Shown piece after piece: positions 14,686 through 22,619 of a stretch of DNA of 34,554 nt. A program made the translations under genes and the position numbers. The DNA comes from Aneurinibacillus danicus (GTDB taxonomy: Bacteria > Bacillota > Bacilli > Aneurinibacillales > Aneurinibacillaceae). Every line of letters begins with the position of its first letter. Position 1 is the stretch's first letter. Location of the stretch: assembly GCF_007991215.1 (NCBI RefSeq), contig NZ_BJXX01000159.1, forward strand, positions 1-34,554. The letters are read 5' to 3'. Under the pieces are notes generated by a model that made no database searches, was not told the DNA's origin, and was given only the letters and a program-made list of their open reading frames with translations.

Positions 14686-16818
14686 TCACGTCATGTTATT
14701 CTCGCTTTTAGCCAGCCTATACCGCGGGTTCTTCTCATCTGGCGCAAGTAATGCCCCTTTTAAGACAAGTTTTTGCATCATATCTTGTGCGACAACGGTA
14801 CGAACTCCCATATATTTCTGAATCTCGCGTATTCGAGTTTCTCCGGTTTGTTCGATGTAGGCAAGAAGTTTCGCCATTTGTTCTTCTTGGTCTTTTTCCT
14901 CTTGGTCGCGTGTGTTTACCCATCGTTCTTTAAGTGCCGAGAGCTTCTTTTCCAACTCCGTTTCATTCCCCGCAAGTAAAGGAGATTGAAAACGAATATA
15001 TCCGTTCTTCCCTTCGATCATTGCCAGCCCATCACCCTTGCCTAATAAGCACGGATTCATCTGTTTGCCAAACACAGTATGATAGTCAGAATGAGCAGGA
15101 AGGTTAAAACAGAAGCGGGTAAGGAAGTTTCCTTTGATTTTCCCGGTCACAATGTCCGCGGAAGGACGCTGCGTGCATAGAATGACAAAAATACCGCAGG
15201 CACGCGCCTTATTCCCTAACCGCACAATAAATTCTTCTACACTTTTGTCTTGTATAAATAAATCCGCGTATTCATCAACAAGCACTACTTTGTACGGCAT
15301 CGACTGCTTCGTCTTTTCCCGGTATGCTTTTGGAGAGCGCACGCCTGCTTTTTCTAATTGTTCATACCGCTCCTCCATTTCATCCGTTAATCCTTCCAAT
15401 GTTTCTATCGCTTCCTCAGTATCCGTAATCACGCCGGTAATATGGGGGAATCCGATATTAAAGAAAGAAAAGTCAATTCGTTTTGGGTCAATAATCGTTA
15501 CTTGTAGCATGTCTGGAGAGTTATACGAGAGCAAGGTATAGAGCATTCCCATTGTAAATTCTGTTTTTCCGCCGCCTTTCGCGCCCGTAACAAGCGCGTA
15601 GTGGAAGCGGGTAAGTGAATCAAATATTGGTTGACCAATAATGTCTACACCTGCTACAAAAGCCAAATCATGTTCTTTGGTATATTGCTGAAACGCTTCT
15701 GACGCAAGTATTGGCTCCAGCCATACAATGTCGCGGGTATCGCGAGGGAATAATAGTGCCGCTGTTCCTGGCTGCGATCCTTGCGTAATAGTGATTTCCT
15801 CTTTTCCAAGCTCGGTTTGCAGGTTCATGCGTTGCCGAGAAAGATCATTAAACTTCATGCCACGTGGCAATTTAACCGTGATTTGCTGAAGAGTTGGCCC
15901 TTTGACCATGCTAACTACTTCCAGTTTCCCATCTAAGATGCCGATTTTTCGCATGGCCTTCTCTAACTTCCGCTTGGATTGTTCTGCTTCTACGTCCGGC
16001 TTTTCGCTCTCTTCTACCGGCGCAGCAGGCAGAATATCGGCGCGCGGTGTACGGATTTCTTCTGTGGCGATTTCTTCCGGAACATGTTCCAACAAAAGTG
16101 GTTCATCTTCATATATCGCATCTGGAAAAAAGGCGCGAATTTCCGATGTGCAGAGCAAAAAATCCCGCTTGTCTTCCGGTGAAAAAGTTCTTTCTTCCAT
16201 GTACGAAAGCAAACGTTTAGAGGTAGAAACCACCTCAAATTCGTTCATATCGGCTAAGGGTGAAAGGAGTGCTTCAACAAACCGAATCAGCGGCATGCGG
16301 CTTCTGCGATCCTCTTGTATGGCAATCCGGATGCTCACTTGAAAACCGTCTTCCTGCTCTTTTTGCTCCGTTTGTGGAATGATAACACCGCCTTCCGCCC
16401 ATCCTGCAATCTCATTAATCTTGACCGCTGCCCACTCCTGCACGCGACGGAAAAGGGAAAATGAAGAGGGATTCGGCACACCTGATAGGTATGCATCGTA
16501 CTGTGCCATGATAAGTTCGCACCAACGCTCATCCCTTTTTCGGGCAAGAAATTGAATCCAGACGTTACCGGGTATCCGCGAGAACTTTGCCCGGTCAAAT
16601 GTGCGGGTAAAAGAAAATGGAAAACAAGCCGCCCGCTTAGGAAATGCCTGATAATAAGCCCGCGGCACGAATACATCAGGAGACGAAGAAGGAGGAAGAG
16701 GAACGCGGCGAGATTGTGTAAAATAGCGAACGGTAACCTCATGCCCATGTTTAACGATATCGACACCAAAGCGGCCATCAGCGAACGCGCCGGCCGCTGA
16801 TTCATAGAAGGTAAGCAT
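14686..16818 (-). CDS. FtsK/SpoIIIE-type DNA translocase
   Basis: 710 residues, ATG 16818 with AAGGAGG upstream. Residues 1-290 are unique and lack the usual membrane helices. Residues about 305-370 match the alpha domain (GPTLQQITVKLPRGMKFNDL, then the GTAALLFPRD strand). The beta motor follows: Walker A GAKGGGKT at 412-419, DPKRIDF, Walker B VVLVDEYADL at 511-520, and TQRPSADIVTG at 549-559. Residues about 647-705 form a C-terminal winged helix like the gamma domain that reads polar DNA sequences. This is a hexameric double-stranded DNA pump. It is the last gene of an operon of membrane proteins, which could supply the missing anchor. Plausible roles: conjugative DNA transfer of the TraB kind, packaging or partition. 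No relaxase is present. Confidence 0.92.
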   Translation of the reverse strand: MLTFYESAAGAFADGRFGVDIVKHGHEVTVRYFTQSRRVPLPPSSSPDVFVPRAYYQAFPKRAACFPFSFTRTFDRAKFSRIPGNVWIQFLARKRDERWCELIMAQYDAYLSGVPNPSSFSLFRRVQEWAAVKINEIAGWAEGGVIIPQTEQKEQEDGFQVSIRIAIQEDRRSRMPLIRFVEALLSPLADMNEFEVVSTSKRLLSYMEERTFSPEDKRDFLLCTSEIRAFFPDAIYEDEPLLLEHVPEEIATEEIRTPRADILPAAPVEESEKPDVEAEQSKRKLEKAMRKIGILDGKLEVVSMVKGPTLQQITVKLPRGMKFNDLSRQRMNLQTELGKEEITITQGSQPGTAALLFPRDTRDIVWLEPILASEAFQQYTKEHDLAFVAGVDIIGQPIFDSLTRFHYALVTGAKGGGKTEFTMGMLYTLLSYNSPDMLQVTIIDPKRIDFSFFNIGFPHITGVITDTEEAIETLEGLTDEMEERYEQLEKAGVRSPKAYREKTKQSMPYKVVLVDEYADLFIQDKSVEEFIVRLGNKARACGIFVILCTQRPSADIVTGKIKGNFLTRFCFNLPAHSDYHTVFGKQMNPCLLGKGDGLAMIEGKNGYIRFQSPLLAGNETELEKKLSALKERWVNTRDQEEKDQEEQMAKLLAYIEQTGETRIREIQKYMGVRTVVAQDMMQKLVLKGALLAPDEKNPRYRLAKSENNMT

Positions 16819-16829
16819 ACGTTTCCTCC

Positions 16830-17789
16830 TTATGATTTCTTCGGGACTACTAATTTTTTCGCCGTATCTGTGATCCGCTTTTGTACAGAGCGACCCATTT
16901 TAGACTTTCCATCGCGCGGCATAAAAGACGGAGGTTGCTTCATACGTGAGAGGCCACCAATAAGAAGCAGGAATTTGACAAATACATCCGCAGGGCCGGT
17001 AATTTGTTTGGAGCCGAACATAAGAAGGAGAAGGAACGCCAAGAGAGACACTTGCCATATTTGCTCTACTCCGATTTTCTTCACACCGTTCCACCATGTC
17101 CGCCCATAGTGCTTCGTGTCTTCAAAAACGAAGCAGGATAACGCCAGCGGGCTAACAACACCGAGAATAGTCATGTCTACCCATCGGCGTCCGGCTTGAA
17201 AGAGAAGCGGGATCGCATTCCATAAAAGCAGCGCGTCAAAGATGGCCATGCTAAATACATCAATGTCACTAAAACCTTGTGTAATCACCGCATTATTCAG
17301 ATAGGAAACATCCGGTGTACTGGTGACCTGAGAAAATCCAAACTTTCCGATAGCCAATGTCACACGGTTAATCAGACGCGTGATTGTATCCAATCCCATC
17401 GGCAAAAATCCAATGCCAATCATAACGAGTACCAGCCGCCACACCATGCCACCAATCTCTTTATTGGATACTTCTTGCTTGGCGTACCCTGTAGAAATTC
17501 CTTTCCATACTCCCTTTATTCCGATCAATGAGATGGAAAGAATGGTTACAAGAGAAAAGGTGTGCATGAAACCGGTGCTGGTGAAAATCCAAATCGGAAG
17601 CGTATAGACCACGCCGCATATTAAACGAAATATCCAGCCGAGCAGCCAGTAAAGAAATGAATGGGCATAGTCAGGAATGGGCGGGGTTACAGGTTCTGCA
17701 GCGGATACCGGATTAGCAAATAAAAACATAGAGGCCACTACCCCACCCGCCAGAACCGCATACGGTATTACTTGAGTGGCGGTAACCAT
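16830..17789 (-). CDS. Polytopic membrane protein, VirB6/TrbL-like
   Basis: 319 residues from ATG 17789; the open frame extends upstream only as a shadow of the previous gene. Residues 1-30 look like a cleavable signal (YAVLAGGVVASMFLFANPVSA before AEPV, quoted in part). About seven hydrophobic segments follow. The middle (VDMTILGVVSPLALSCFVF, then WWNGVKKIGVEQIWQ) has the Pro-containing helix and amphipathic follow-up typical of VirB6/TrbL channel proteins of Gram-positive type IV systems. The tail is lysine-rich and cytoplasmic. Its start overlaps the upstream stop by 22 bases, so translation is coupled. With the FtsK motor 12 bases downstream it probably forms the membrane pore or anchor of that pump. 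Family placement is by layout, not by search. Confidence 0.7.
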   Translation of the reverse strand: MVTATQVIPYAVLAGGVVASMFLFANPVSAAEPVTPPIPDYAHSFLYWLLGWIFRLICGVVYTLPIWIFTSTGFMHTFSLVTILSISLIGIKGVWKGISTGYAKQEVSNKEIGGMVWRLVLVMIGIGFLPMGLDTITRLINRVTLAIGKFGFSQVTSTPDVSYLNNAVITQGFSDIDVFSMAIFDALLLWNAIPLLFQAGRRWVDMTILGVVSPLALSCFVFEDTKHYGRTWWNGVKKIGVEQIWQVSLLAFLLLLMFGSKQITGPADVFVKFLLLIGGLSRMKQPPSFMPRDGKSKMGRSVQKRITDTAKKLVVPKKS

Positions 17790-18550
17790 CCAGGAACGTC
17801 GGACATTATCCAACTTATAAAGTAAACGATTAAGGTCAAGGTTGGAATCGACAGAAGCAAAATTCCGAAGCCACGCAGAGAGTTTTTGGCCATTTTCTTT
17901 GCCAGCACTTCGAATCCCAACGCTTTTAAAATAAAGGTGCTGACGAAAATGGCGACCAAGAACCAAAAGCCGTTCGTAATAAGATACTGTATAGCTTCTT
18001 GAAACAACTGTGCCAGGTCTGTTCCTGTCGGGCTGTTCCCGAATACTGGATGCGGAATGATGGAATCCATTGTGTGTTTGCTTGGGAAAAATGGTGTGGC
18101 GGTTACTTGAACAGTAGCTGGGGCGGTTATTTGTGTGGCAGTGGAAACTTGCGGGATGGTCTGCGGAACTGCTTGCGGAATAGAATGTGCGGCATCTGCC
18201 ACGCTCGGAATTGTTGGGGATTTGGCTGGTGGTGCTGGAATGTCGGGGAGCATTTGCTTGAACAGAAACGACGCTACTATACTTAACAGGGACGCGGCCT
18301 GATCCAAACCCGGAATCGGAAACACTGAGGGAGCTGCGGCGAGCATGTAAGGAGATACGCGGCGCATGCTGCTCTCGAATGTGGACAGGCACTGTTTGGC
18401 TATGCGCTTCCACTCCTTTTTTTGTTTCGGGCTGGCGGCTTTCACCTCTCTTTCCACCCATTGAATGAAAAAATCCGGATTAGAACTCAATGTTTTGGGT
18501 TGAACCGGAATCGTCGCGTCTTTCGCGCGCAGAGCGATGCGTACGTTCAT
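17768..18550 (-). CDS. Pro/Ala/Thr-rich membrane protein of the FtsK operon
   Basis: 260 residues, ATG 18550 with a GGGG-rich site upstream. Residues 1-60 are basic and helical. A hydrophobic stretch lies near 70-95 (MLAAAPSVFPIPGLDQAASLLSIVAS, in part). A low-complexity Pro/Ala/Thr/Gln linker spans about 100-155. Then two C-terminal membrane segments: FWFLVAIFVSTFILKALGF and the LLLSIPTLTLIVYFISWI region. The flexible linker between membrane parts suggests it bridges the envelope. No family recognised. It overlaps both neighbours in the operon, so co-translation is likely. Confidence 0.8.
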   Translation of the reverse strand: MNVRIALRAKDATIPVQPKTLSSNPDFFIQWVEREVKAASPKQKKEWKRIAKQCLSTFESSMRRVSPYMLAAAPSVFPIPGLDQAASLLSIVASFLFKQMLPDIPAPPAKSPTIPSVADAAHSIPQAVPQTIPQVSTATQITAPATVQVTATPFFPSKHTMDSIIPHPVFGNSPTGTDLAQLFQEAIQYLITNGFWFLVAIFVSTFILKALGFEVLAKKMAKNSLRGFGILLLSIPTLTLIVYFISWIMSDVPGWLPPLK

Positions 18551-18695
18551 GAGGACGCCCCCCTTTCCCCTTTTTGCCTTTTAGCAATTTACCATCATAA
18601 AATCCCTCGACCAGCTTTTCAGTCCCGGCAATTACTGAGCCGCCGGCGGCAATTTTCAAAGCCATAAACGCCAGGGTTACACTGGTAATAACCAC
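18480..18695 (-). CDS. Small membrane peptide, first gene of the FtsK operon
   Basis: 71 residues from GTG 18695, which follows AAAGGGGGAG; a longer reading starts at 18764 without a better site. One hydrophobic segment (VITSVTLAFMALKIAAGGSVIAG) is followed by a strongly basic tail. It overlaps the next gene by 71 bases in another frame, unusually long, so the C-terminal 24 residues may be incidental. Small one-TM proteins of this type are common in type IV and TraB-like systems. Confidence 0.6.
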   Translation of the reverse strand: MVITSVTLAFMALKIAAGGSVIAGTEKLVEGFYDGKLLKGKKGKGGRPHERTHRSARERRDDSGSTQNIEF

Positions 18696-18815
18696 GCTCT
18701 TTCTCCCCCTTTCCGTTCCTGTTGAGAATACCTTATGTGCGGAAGAAATTGTCCGATTCCTCAAACTTACAAAAAAAGTTCCGTTAGCGAGAAAAACCGA
18801 ACAAAAAAATTAGAG

Positions 18816-19244
18816 CTATCGCGTGAACAGCTCATCGAGAGAAGGAAACCCAAGGGCTGGAAGCAGTTTAAATAATGTATCAACTGATGGCATCCTTTCC
18901 CCAGATGCTATCGTGTACAGAGTAGCGTTAGGTAAATTGGTGGCCTTTTGTATCGCTTTAATACGGAAGTTTTGCTTCTTAATGTATTTATTGATTGTGG
19001 TTTGCAGCTTAGCTTCACCACTAAGCAATGATAAAGAAGCTGGTATATAGACAGTACTCTTTAAGTCCTCGTGATTTGTACGCATATGCGCAATTGACTT
19101 TTCGGCAGACATAACCAACATTTCTTCAACTGTATAAGGCTCCTTTCTGCCGCTCATATATGCCAACAAAACACCGGCGCGGTCTAACTCTGTATATAAC
19201 GTCTCTGGAATGGACACACTCTTTACCAAACAAACCACCGCCAT
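18816..19244 (-). CDS. RHH/HTH-like regulator upstream of the FtsK operon
   Basis: 142 residues with an uncertain start (ATG 19244 chosen; GTGs downstream are possible). The N-terminus (SIPETLYTELDRAG) resembles a ribbon-helix-helix strand and helix. The C-terminal 55 residues contain a helix-turn-helix of the XRE type: FRIKAIQKATNLPNATLYTI, then GERMPSVDTLFKLLPALGF. It lies 52 bases upstream of the longest reading of the operon's first gene on the same strand and may repress the operon. Confidence 0.75.
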   Translation of the reverse strand: MAVVCLVKSVSIPETLYTELDRAGVLLAYMSGRKEPYTVEEMLVMSAEKSIAHMRTNHEDLKSTVYIPASLSLLSGEAKLQTTINKYIKKQNFRIKAIQKATNLPNATLYTIASGERMPSVDTLFKLLPALGFPSLDELFTR

Positions 19245-19285
19245 TCTCGTTATTTGTAAAAAAATATGCCCGCGGAGGGAACAAT

Positions 19286-19396
19286 ATGGCATGGATTATC
19301 GACGAAAAAGAAGCACAACGAATAGCGAAAGAAATTGAAGAAGCGAACAAGAAATGGAATCAGGAAAAAGAACAAGAAAACAAAGACAAGGACTGA
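19286..19396 (+). CDS. 36-residue charged helical peptide
   Basis: ATG 19286 has GGAGGG six bases upstream. The product is a single amphipathic Glu/Lys/Gln helix (EAQRIAKEIEEANKKW in the middle). A perfect terminator begins inside its last codons. It is divergent from the regulator at 18816 and convergent with the gene at 19420. Unknown role. Confidence 0.55.
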   Translation: MAWIIDEKEAQRIAKEIEEANKKWNQEKEQENKDKD

Positions 19397-19424
19397 GAAT
19401 AACCTCGCTCCTTGTCTTTTTATT
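19382..19424. terminator. Shared bidirectional terminator
   Basis: AAAGACAAGGA (19382-19392) and TCCTTGTCTTT (19409-19419) form a perfect 11-bp stem, with T-rich DNA to the right and A-rich to the left. It serves two convergent small genes. Confidence 0.85.
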
Positions 19425-19632
19425 TTTCGATAAACGTTTCCGGTTTCCGCGTTTCCCCTGTTTCCCTTAATTTTTTTGTTGCCAGGTTGGTTTCCGGTAC
19501 GTTATTTAAGTATTCATAGGGATTACACCTGCATCTGCTATTTGCTGAGTAAAGTTTTTGCGTGAATTTTCCTCGTTGTCTTTTGGGAATTGTTTCATAA
19601 GGATAAAAAAGAATTCTGTAGTTTACCATCAT
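19420..19632 (-). CDS. Small basic protein, unknown
   Basis: 70 residues from ATG 19632; an adjacent ATG at 19629 is equally possible and no strong ribosome binding site is seen. The N-terminus is aromatic (VNYRILFYPYETIPKRQRG) and the rest is basic and polar with a CRC pair. It ends exactly at the shared terminator, which supports it being a gene. No family recognised. A TATAAGAACA motif (opposite strand) lies five bases before its start. Confidence 0.45.
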   Translation of the reverse strand: MMVNYRILFYPYETIPKRQRGKFTQKLYSANSRCRCNPYEYLNNVPETNLATKKLRETGETRKPETFIEK

Positions 19633-19636
19633 TTCG

Positions 19637-19769
19637 TATAAGAACAGCAATCGGTTCCCGTTTTTACAACTGCACCTAATATAAGATTAACCCTTTCCTA
19701 AAAAGTCATATAAGAAAGGGAGCATCTATTTTACTGACATAGTTTTATATGGAATTTGATATAAGAACA
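19637..19769 (+). repeat. TATAAGAACA motif copies
   Basis: Exact copies at 19637-19646 and 19760-19769, and a partial one (TATAAGAAAG) near 19709. Two more exact copies lie at 11949 and 12223. All have the same orientation and are outside genes. Spacing to possible -35 boxes is not constant, so they look more like protein-binding sites than promoters. Confidence 0.4.
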
Positions 19770-19900
19770 TTCCCTGCATAGGACAAGCTTTGGCCGACAT
19801 ATCATCTTGTAACAATGAAATCATTTCACCGGTAGAGGAGAGGTTTCACGGTTTTATGGTGAAATCGTTTCCGGACTTAAGCCGGTCGAGGGAGGCTAAA

Positions 19901-20170
19901 ATGATTCGAAAAGAGGGAAGGGTAGAGCGTAGTGATAAGAAAATTAGAGTCAATGCAGGACTCTCTAAAGAGTCGCATGCGTTGCTTGAGCAGCTCGCTT
20001 ATGCTGTTCAAACGCCAAAAACAATCCTTGCAGCCGAAATAATTGAGTTGTGTCTAAATAATCCTGACTTCATTACTTACATTCAAAAAATCCATAATGT
20101 TCCGGATGGTCGAAGAGTCATCCCCGTATCGGAGAATGGAAAAATCACCTATATGTGGACGCAGCCTTAA
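19901..20170 (+). CDS. Ribbon-helix-helix-type plasmid regulator
   Basis: 89 residues. ATG 19901 follows GAGGGAGG; the open frame extends upstream without a better start. KKIRVNAGLSKESHALLEQLAYAVQTPKTILAAEIIELCL has the strand, helix and helix of the Arc/CopG fold (quoted by ends KKIRV and IELCL in effect). Such proteins control copy number or bind centromeres. It is encoded 450 bases upstream of parA on the same strand. Confidence 0.65.
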   Translation: MIRKEGRVERSDKKIRVNAGLSKESHALLEQLAYAVQTPKTILAAEIIELCLNNPDFITYIQKIHNVPDGRRVIPVSENGKITYMWTQP

Positions 20171-20276
20171 TTTTCGGCATGCTCTTTACGAATTTCTTCT
20201 GTGCTTTATAACAGCTGGAACAAAGGCCCCACTTCTTGTCCGATGCACCTTTTGCGCTACATACCCGACATTTCAT
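20145..20276 (-). CDS. 43-residue zinc-knuckle protein
   Basis: ATG 20276 with GGGGGTG about nine bases upstream. The sequence has two CxxC pairs: MKCRVCSAKG and GLCSSCYKAQ, 13 residues apart, then a basic tail. This is a compact rubredoxin- or ribbon-type zinc site. The last 26 bases overlap the end of the gene at 19901 on the opposite strand. Probably nucleic-acid or protein binding; no family named. Confidence 0.55.
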   Translation of the reverse strand: MKCRVCSAKGASDKKWGLCSSCYKAQKKFVKSMPKIKAASTYR

Positions 20277-20471
20277 GCAATAAACACCCCCGACTATTTA
20301 TTATTCTTTATTGTCAGAACTTTTAAGTTACATACTTGTCTATTTTTTCTTGCAGGATGTAAGGGCGGACTTTAGACATTGAAAGCGGGTAAAATAAGAA
20401 TAAATAATCAGGTTAATTGATGTTTGCTGCAGTCTGTTAAATAATGTTCAGTATAGTGATAATGTAAGTAT

Positions 20472-20497
20472 TGGCAGGGTATCCCTGTCTTTTTTAT
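20472..20497 (+). terminator. Small terminator upstream of parA
   Basis: GGCAGGG, loop TAT, CCCTGTC, then TTTTTT. It sits 130 bases before parA and could end a short leader RNA. Confidence 0.65.
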
Positions 20498-20626
20498 GTT
20501 TAAGTTATATGTTTCAGTATTAAGTTTCAATATTAATTAATCGTTTTAAGAACGAGTGTTTCTGTTTAATTAAACGTCTATCGGTGATAAAATGGCCTTG
20601 TCTAATAATGGTAGGAGGGGTGTAAC
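20498..20626 (+). promoter_or_regulatory. AT-rich leader of the partition operon
   Basis: Contains loosely repeated TTTAAGTTATA / TTTCAGTATTA / GTTTCAATATTA units with an 11-13-base rhythm and two TTAATTAA palindromes. These could be a centromere or operator for the small partner protein. The ribosome binding site GGAGGGGTG precedes GTG 20627. Confidence 0.4.
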
Positions 20627-21394
20627 GTGGCAAAAGTATTTAGTATTGTGATGAACAAGGGCGGCGTAGGGAAAACCACTGCAATTGCGAATCTGGCAGC
20701 AGCTCTTCATATTCAGGAACCGGATGCGAAGATACTGATGATTGACAGCGATGGACAGGGAAATCTTTCGCTCTCGTTTGGTGTGAACATACAAACGGTG
20801 GAACATACGATTTATGACGTATTTGTTGGCAAGAGGATGCTTGATGACATCAAAATTGACTTAGATGAAAATTTGCATATTGTCCCGGCCAATGAAGATA
20901 TGAATACGATTGATTTTGCGATCCTTACAAATTTAGACCTGTATCCTCGCCCGCTGTTTATTTTAAAAGAGGCAATTCAAAACATGGACGAGCATTACGA
21001 CTACATATTTATCGATACGCCTCCGTCGTTGGGGTTAGTCACGGGGAACGCGCTGGCAGCAAGTAATAAGGTTGTTGTACCTTTTCAACCCGAGCTGTTT
21101 GGGGTTCAAGGGCTGATTAATGTACTTTTCACTGTAGAGCAGTTTGCTGAAAAAAATAATCCGGAGTTATCTGTTGCAGCTGTATTTGGCTCCATGGTTG
21201 ATAACCGAACTGGTCTTCATGGCGAGATGATGCAGCAGGCAAGAAGGTATTGTGCTACTAATGATATCTACATGGCAGAAACCGTTATAACACGCACGAT
21301 TAAGTATGCAAATGCGGTAGCAAGGAAAGAAAAACCGGCAGTATATACGGATAAATCGAACCCTTATTTTGACTTGTTAAAGGAGGTATTATAG
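20627..21394 (+). CDS. parA: ParA-type partition ATPase
   Basis: 255 residues from GTG 20627. Deviant Walker A NKGGVGKTT (residues about 10-18), the switch I aspartate in LMIDSDGQGNLS, and Walker B YIFIDTPPSLG. The length is that of a short ParA (type Ib, or Soj-like without the N-terminal helix-turn-helix). It forms ATP-dependent dimers on the nucleoid and moves plasmid copies apart with a small DNA-binding partner. That partner begins one base after its stop. Confidence 0.95.
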   Translation: MAKVFSIVMNKGGVGKTTAIANLAAALHIQEPDAKILMIDSDGQGNLSLSFGVNIQTVEHTIYDVFVGKRMLDDIKIDLDENLHIVPANEDMNTIDFAILTNLDLYPRPLFILKEAIQNMDEHYDYIFIDTPPSLGLVTGNALAASNKVVVPFQPELFGVQGLINVLFTVEQFAEKNNPELSVAAVFGSMVDNRTGLHGEMMQQARRYCATNDIYMAETVITRTIKYANAVARKEKPAVYTDKSNPYFDLLKEVL

Positions 21395-21395
21395 C

Positions 21396-21812
21396 ATGGC
21401 GAAACTCGACGATATGTTTGATAAACTCGGTGGAGCCGCTAAAGCTAAGCAAGCAAATAAAACTGATAAAGAAAATGTACCAGTATTAAGTAATAGTAAT
21501 ACTGAAACAAAAAACGTAATAGTAAAAAGTAACAATGATACTGAACAAAACAAAGTATCAATGAAAGTTAAAAGTGAAAAGGATGAAGAAAACGAATCAG
21601 AATTAAGTAATAATAAATCGTTTATTGATTCGTTCCTGGAAAAGAAAAAGAAGGCTACGGTAGAAGATACGCATACCAGGCAGACATTCCTTATTCATAA
21701 TGATTTACTAAAGAGAATGAACAAAGCGGCCAGGGGGCGCGAGCGTGGATTTAAAACAGCGCTGGTTAATGAAGCGATAAAGAGAATATTAGATGAAATT
21801 GAAGCCAAGTAA
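21396..21812 (+). CDS. Small ParB-like centromere-binding partner
   Basis: 138 residues, ATG directly after the parA stop, with GGAGGT inside parA's end. The N-terminus has a conserved-looking AKLDDMFDKLGG motif that could stimulate ParA. A long low-complexity Asn/Lys/Glu/Ser linker follows. The C-terminal 50 residues (RQTFLIHNDLLKRMNKAARG, then FKTALVNEAIKRIL) form a ribbon-helix-helix DNA-binding domain. This three-part design is usual for type Ib partition proteins. Confidence 0.85.
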   Translation: MAKLDDMFDKLGGAAKAKQANKTDKENVPVLSNSNTETKNVIVKSNNDTEQNKVSMKVKSEKDEENESELSNNKSFIDSFLEKKKKATVEDTHTRQTFLIHNDLLKRMNKAARGRERGFKTALVNEAIKRILDEIEAK

Positions 21813-21820
21813 CATACAAA

Positions 21821-21854
21821 AACCTCTGCTGTTTTAGCAGAGGTTTTATTTTTG
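21821..21854 (+). terminator. Terminator of the par operon
   Basis: AACCTCTGCT / AGCAGAGGTT with a five-base loop, followed by TTATTTTTG. A second perfect hairpin, TCTTAAAAGG / CCTTTTAAGA, lies near 21886-21911. Confidence 0.9.
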
Positions 21855-21994
21855 TATTTTATTATTTTCACGTTTATGGGAACATCTTAAAAGGTGTTAC
21901 CCTTTTAAGACCCTCCCATTACTTGTTTTCGATCCTTAATTTGTGATTGATTTTAAACTTTTCATGAACATGCCTATACTATACGATCTTCGTG

Positions 21995-22159
21995 TCAGAG
22001 AAACTGGGTTAATATAAAGCCCAGTATAAAAGCTTCTGTGATTAGTAAAAGCATAACCAACATGCGATAGTAGGGATTGTTTTTTGGATTCCTTACCAAC
22101 TCAATCAGAATAATCCCTAATACAATTGCAATCACTGAAAGAATTTCGATTTTGCTCAA
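21995..22159 (-). CDS. 54-residue two-TM membrane peptide
   Basis: TTG 22159 is preceded by GGGAGGAG at ideal spacing. Two hydrophobic helices (ILSVIAIVLGIILIELV and MLVMLLLITEAFILGFIL) are joined by a polar turn RNPKNNPYYR. No Cys and little charge. It could be a holin-like, toxin-like or accessory membrane peptide. Nothing identifies its partner. Confidence 0.65.
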   Translation of the reverse strand: MSKIEILSVIAIVLGIILIELVRNPKNNPYYRMLVMLLLITEAFILGFILTQFL

Positions 22160-22295
22160 TTTAACTCCTCCCTGTCTGAAAAGACAAGGATCGAATCGAA
22201 GTTAATGGTCAGTCGGCATGTTCTATTCAATACAGTGGTTATTATATCGCTAATGAGTTATGTAGGACAATATTAAAAATGTTGCAAAAGACAAA

Positions 22296-22589
22296 TTATC
22301 TTATTGAATTCAAAATCGACTGGCGATTTTGACGCAGTAAAGCTATATCAGCTTTTTTCTTCGGCATACTTTGAGGAATAATCCCTTGCCGTAGTAAGGT
22401 TTCGATTGCATCGTATAACTCCTGCTTTTCCGTAGATACGATTCCCTTTTTGCCTTCCAATACCTCTATTCCGATTTTGACAGCTTCTCTTAACTTTTCC
22501 TGGCGGTGATTGTGGTCAGCGTAATCCTCCCACCATTTTTTGATGTCTTCATCAGCCAGAAGGCTAATCCGAGTTATTTTTTTCTCCAT
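22296..22589 (-). CDS. Small plasmid DNA-binding-like protein
   Basis: 97 residues. ATG 22589 is spaced well from AAAGGG; 22595 is too close to it. The N-terminus (KKITRISLLADEDIKKWWEDY) looks like a ribbon-helix-helix strand and first helix, with the second helix around REAVKIGIEVLEG. The C-terminus is helical and basic. Its start lies 25-30 bases after the stop of the gene at 22620 on the same strand, so it is probably in that operon. Confidence 0.65.
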   Translation of the reverse strand: MEKKITRISLLADEDIKKWWEDYADHNHRQEKLREAVKIGIEVLEGKKGIVSTEKQELYDAIETLLRQGIIPQSMPKKKADIALLRQNRQSILNSIR

Positions 22590-22619
22590 GTTCATTGCCC
22601 TTTCATGAATTATTTTTTA

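Noticed and set aside
17790-18461. Open minus-strand frame extending the VirB6-like gene upstream by about 224 codons
   Set aside because: It lies wholly inside the 17768-18550 gene in another frame, is Ser/Arg/His-rich without structure, and a signal-peptide start exists at 17789.
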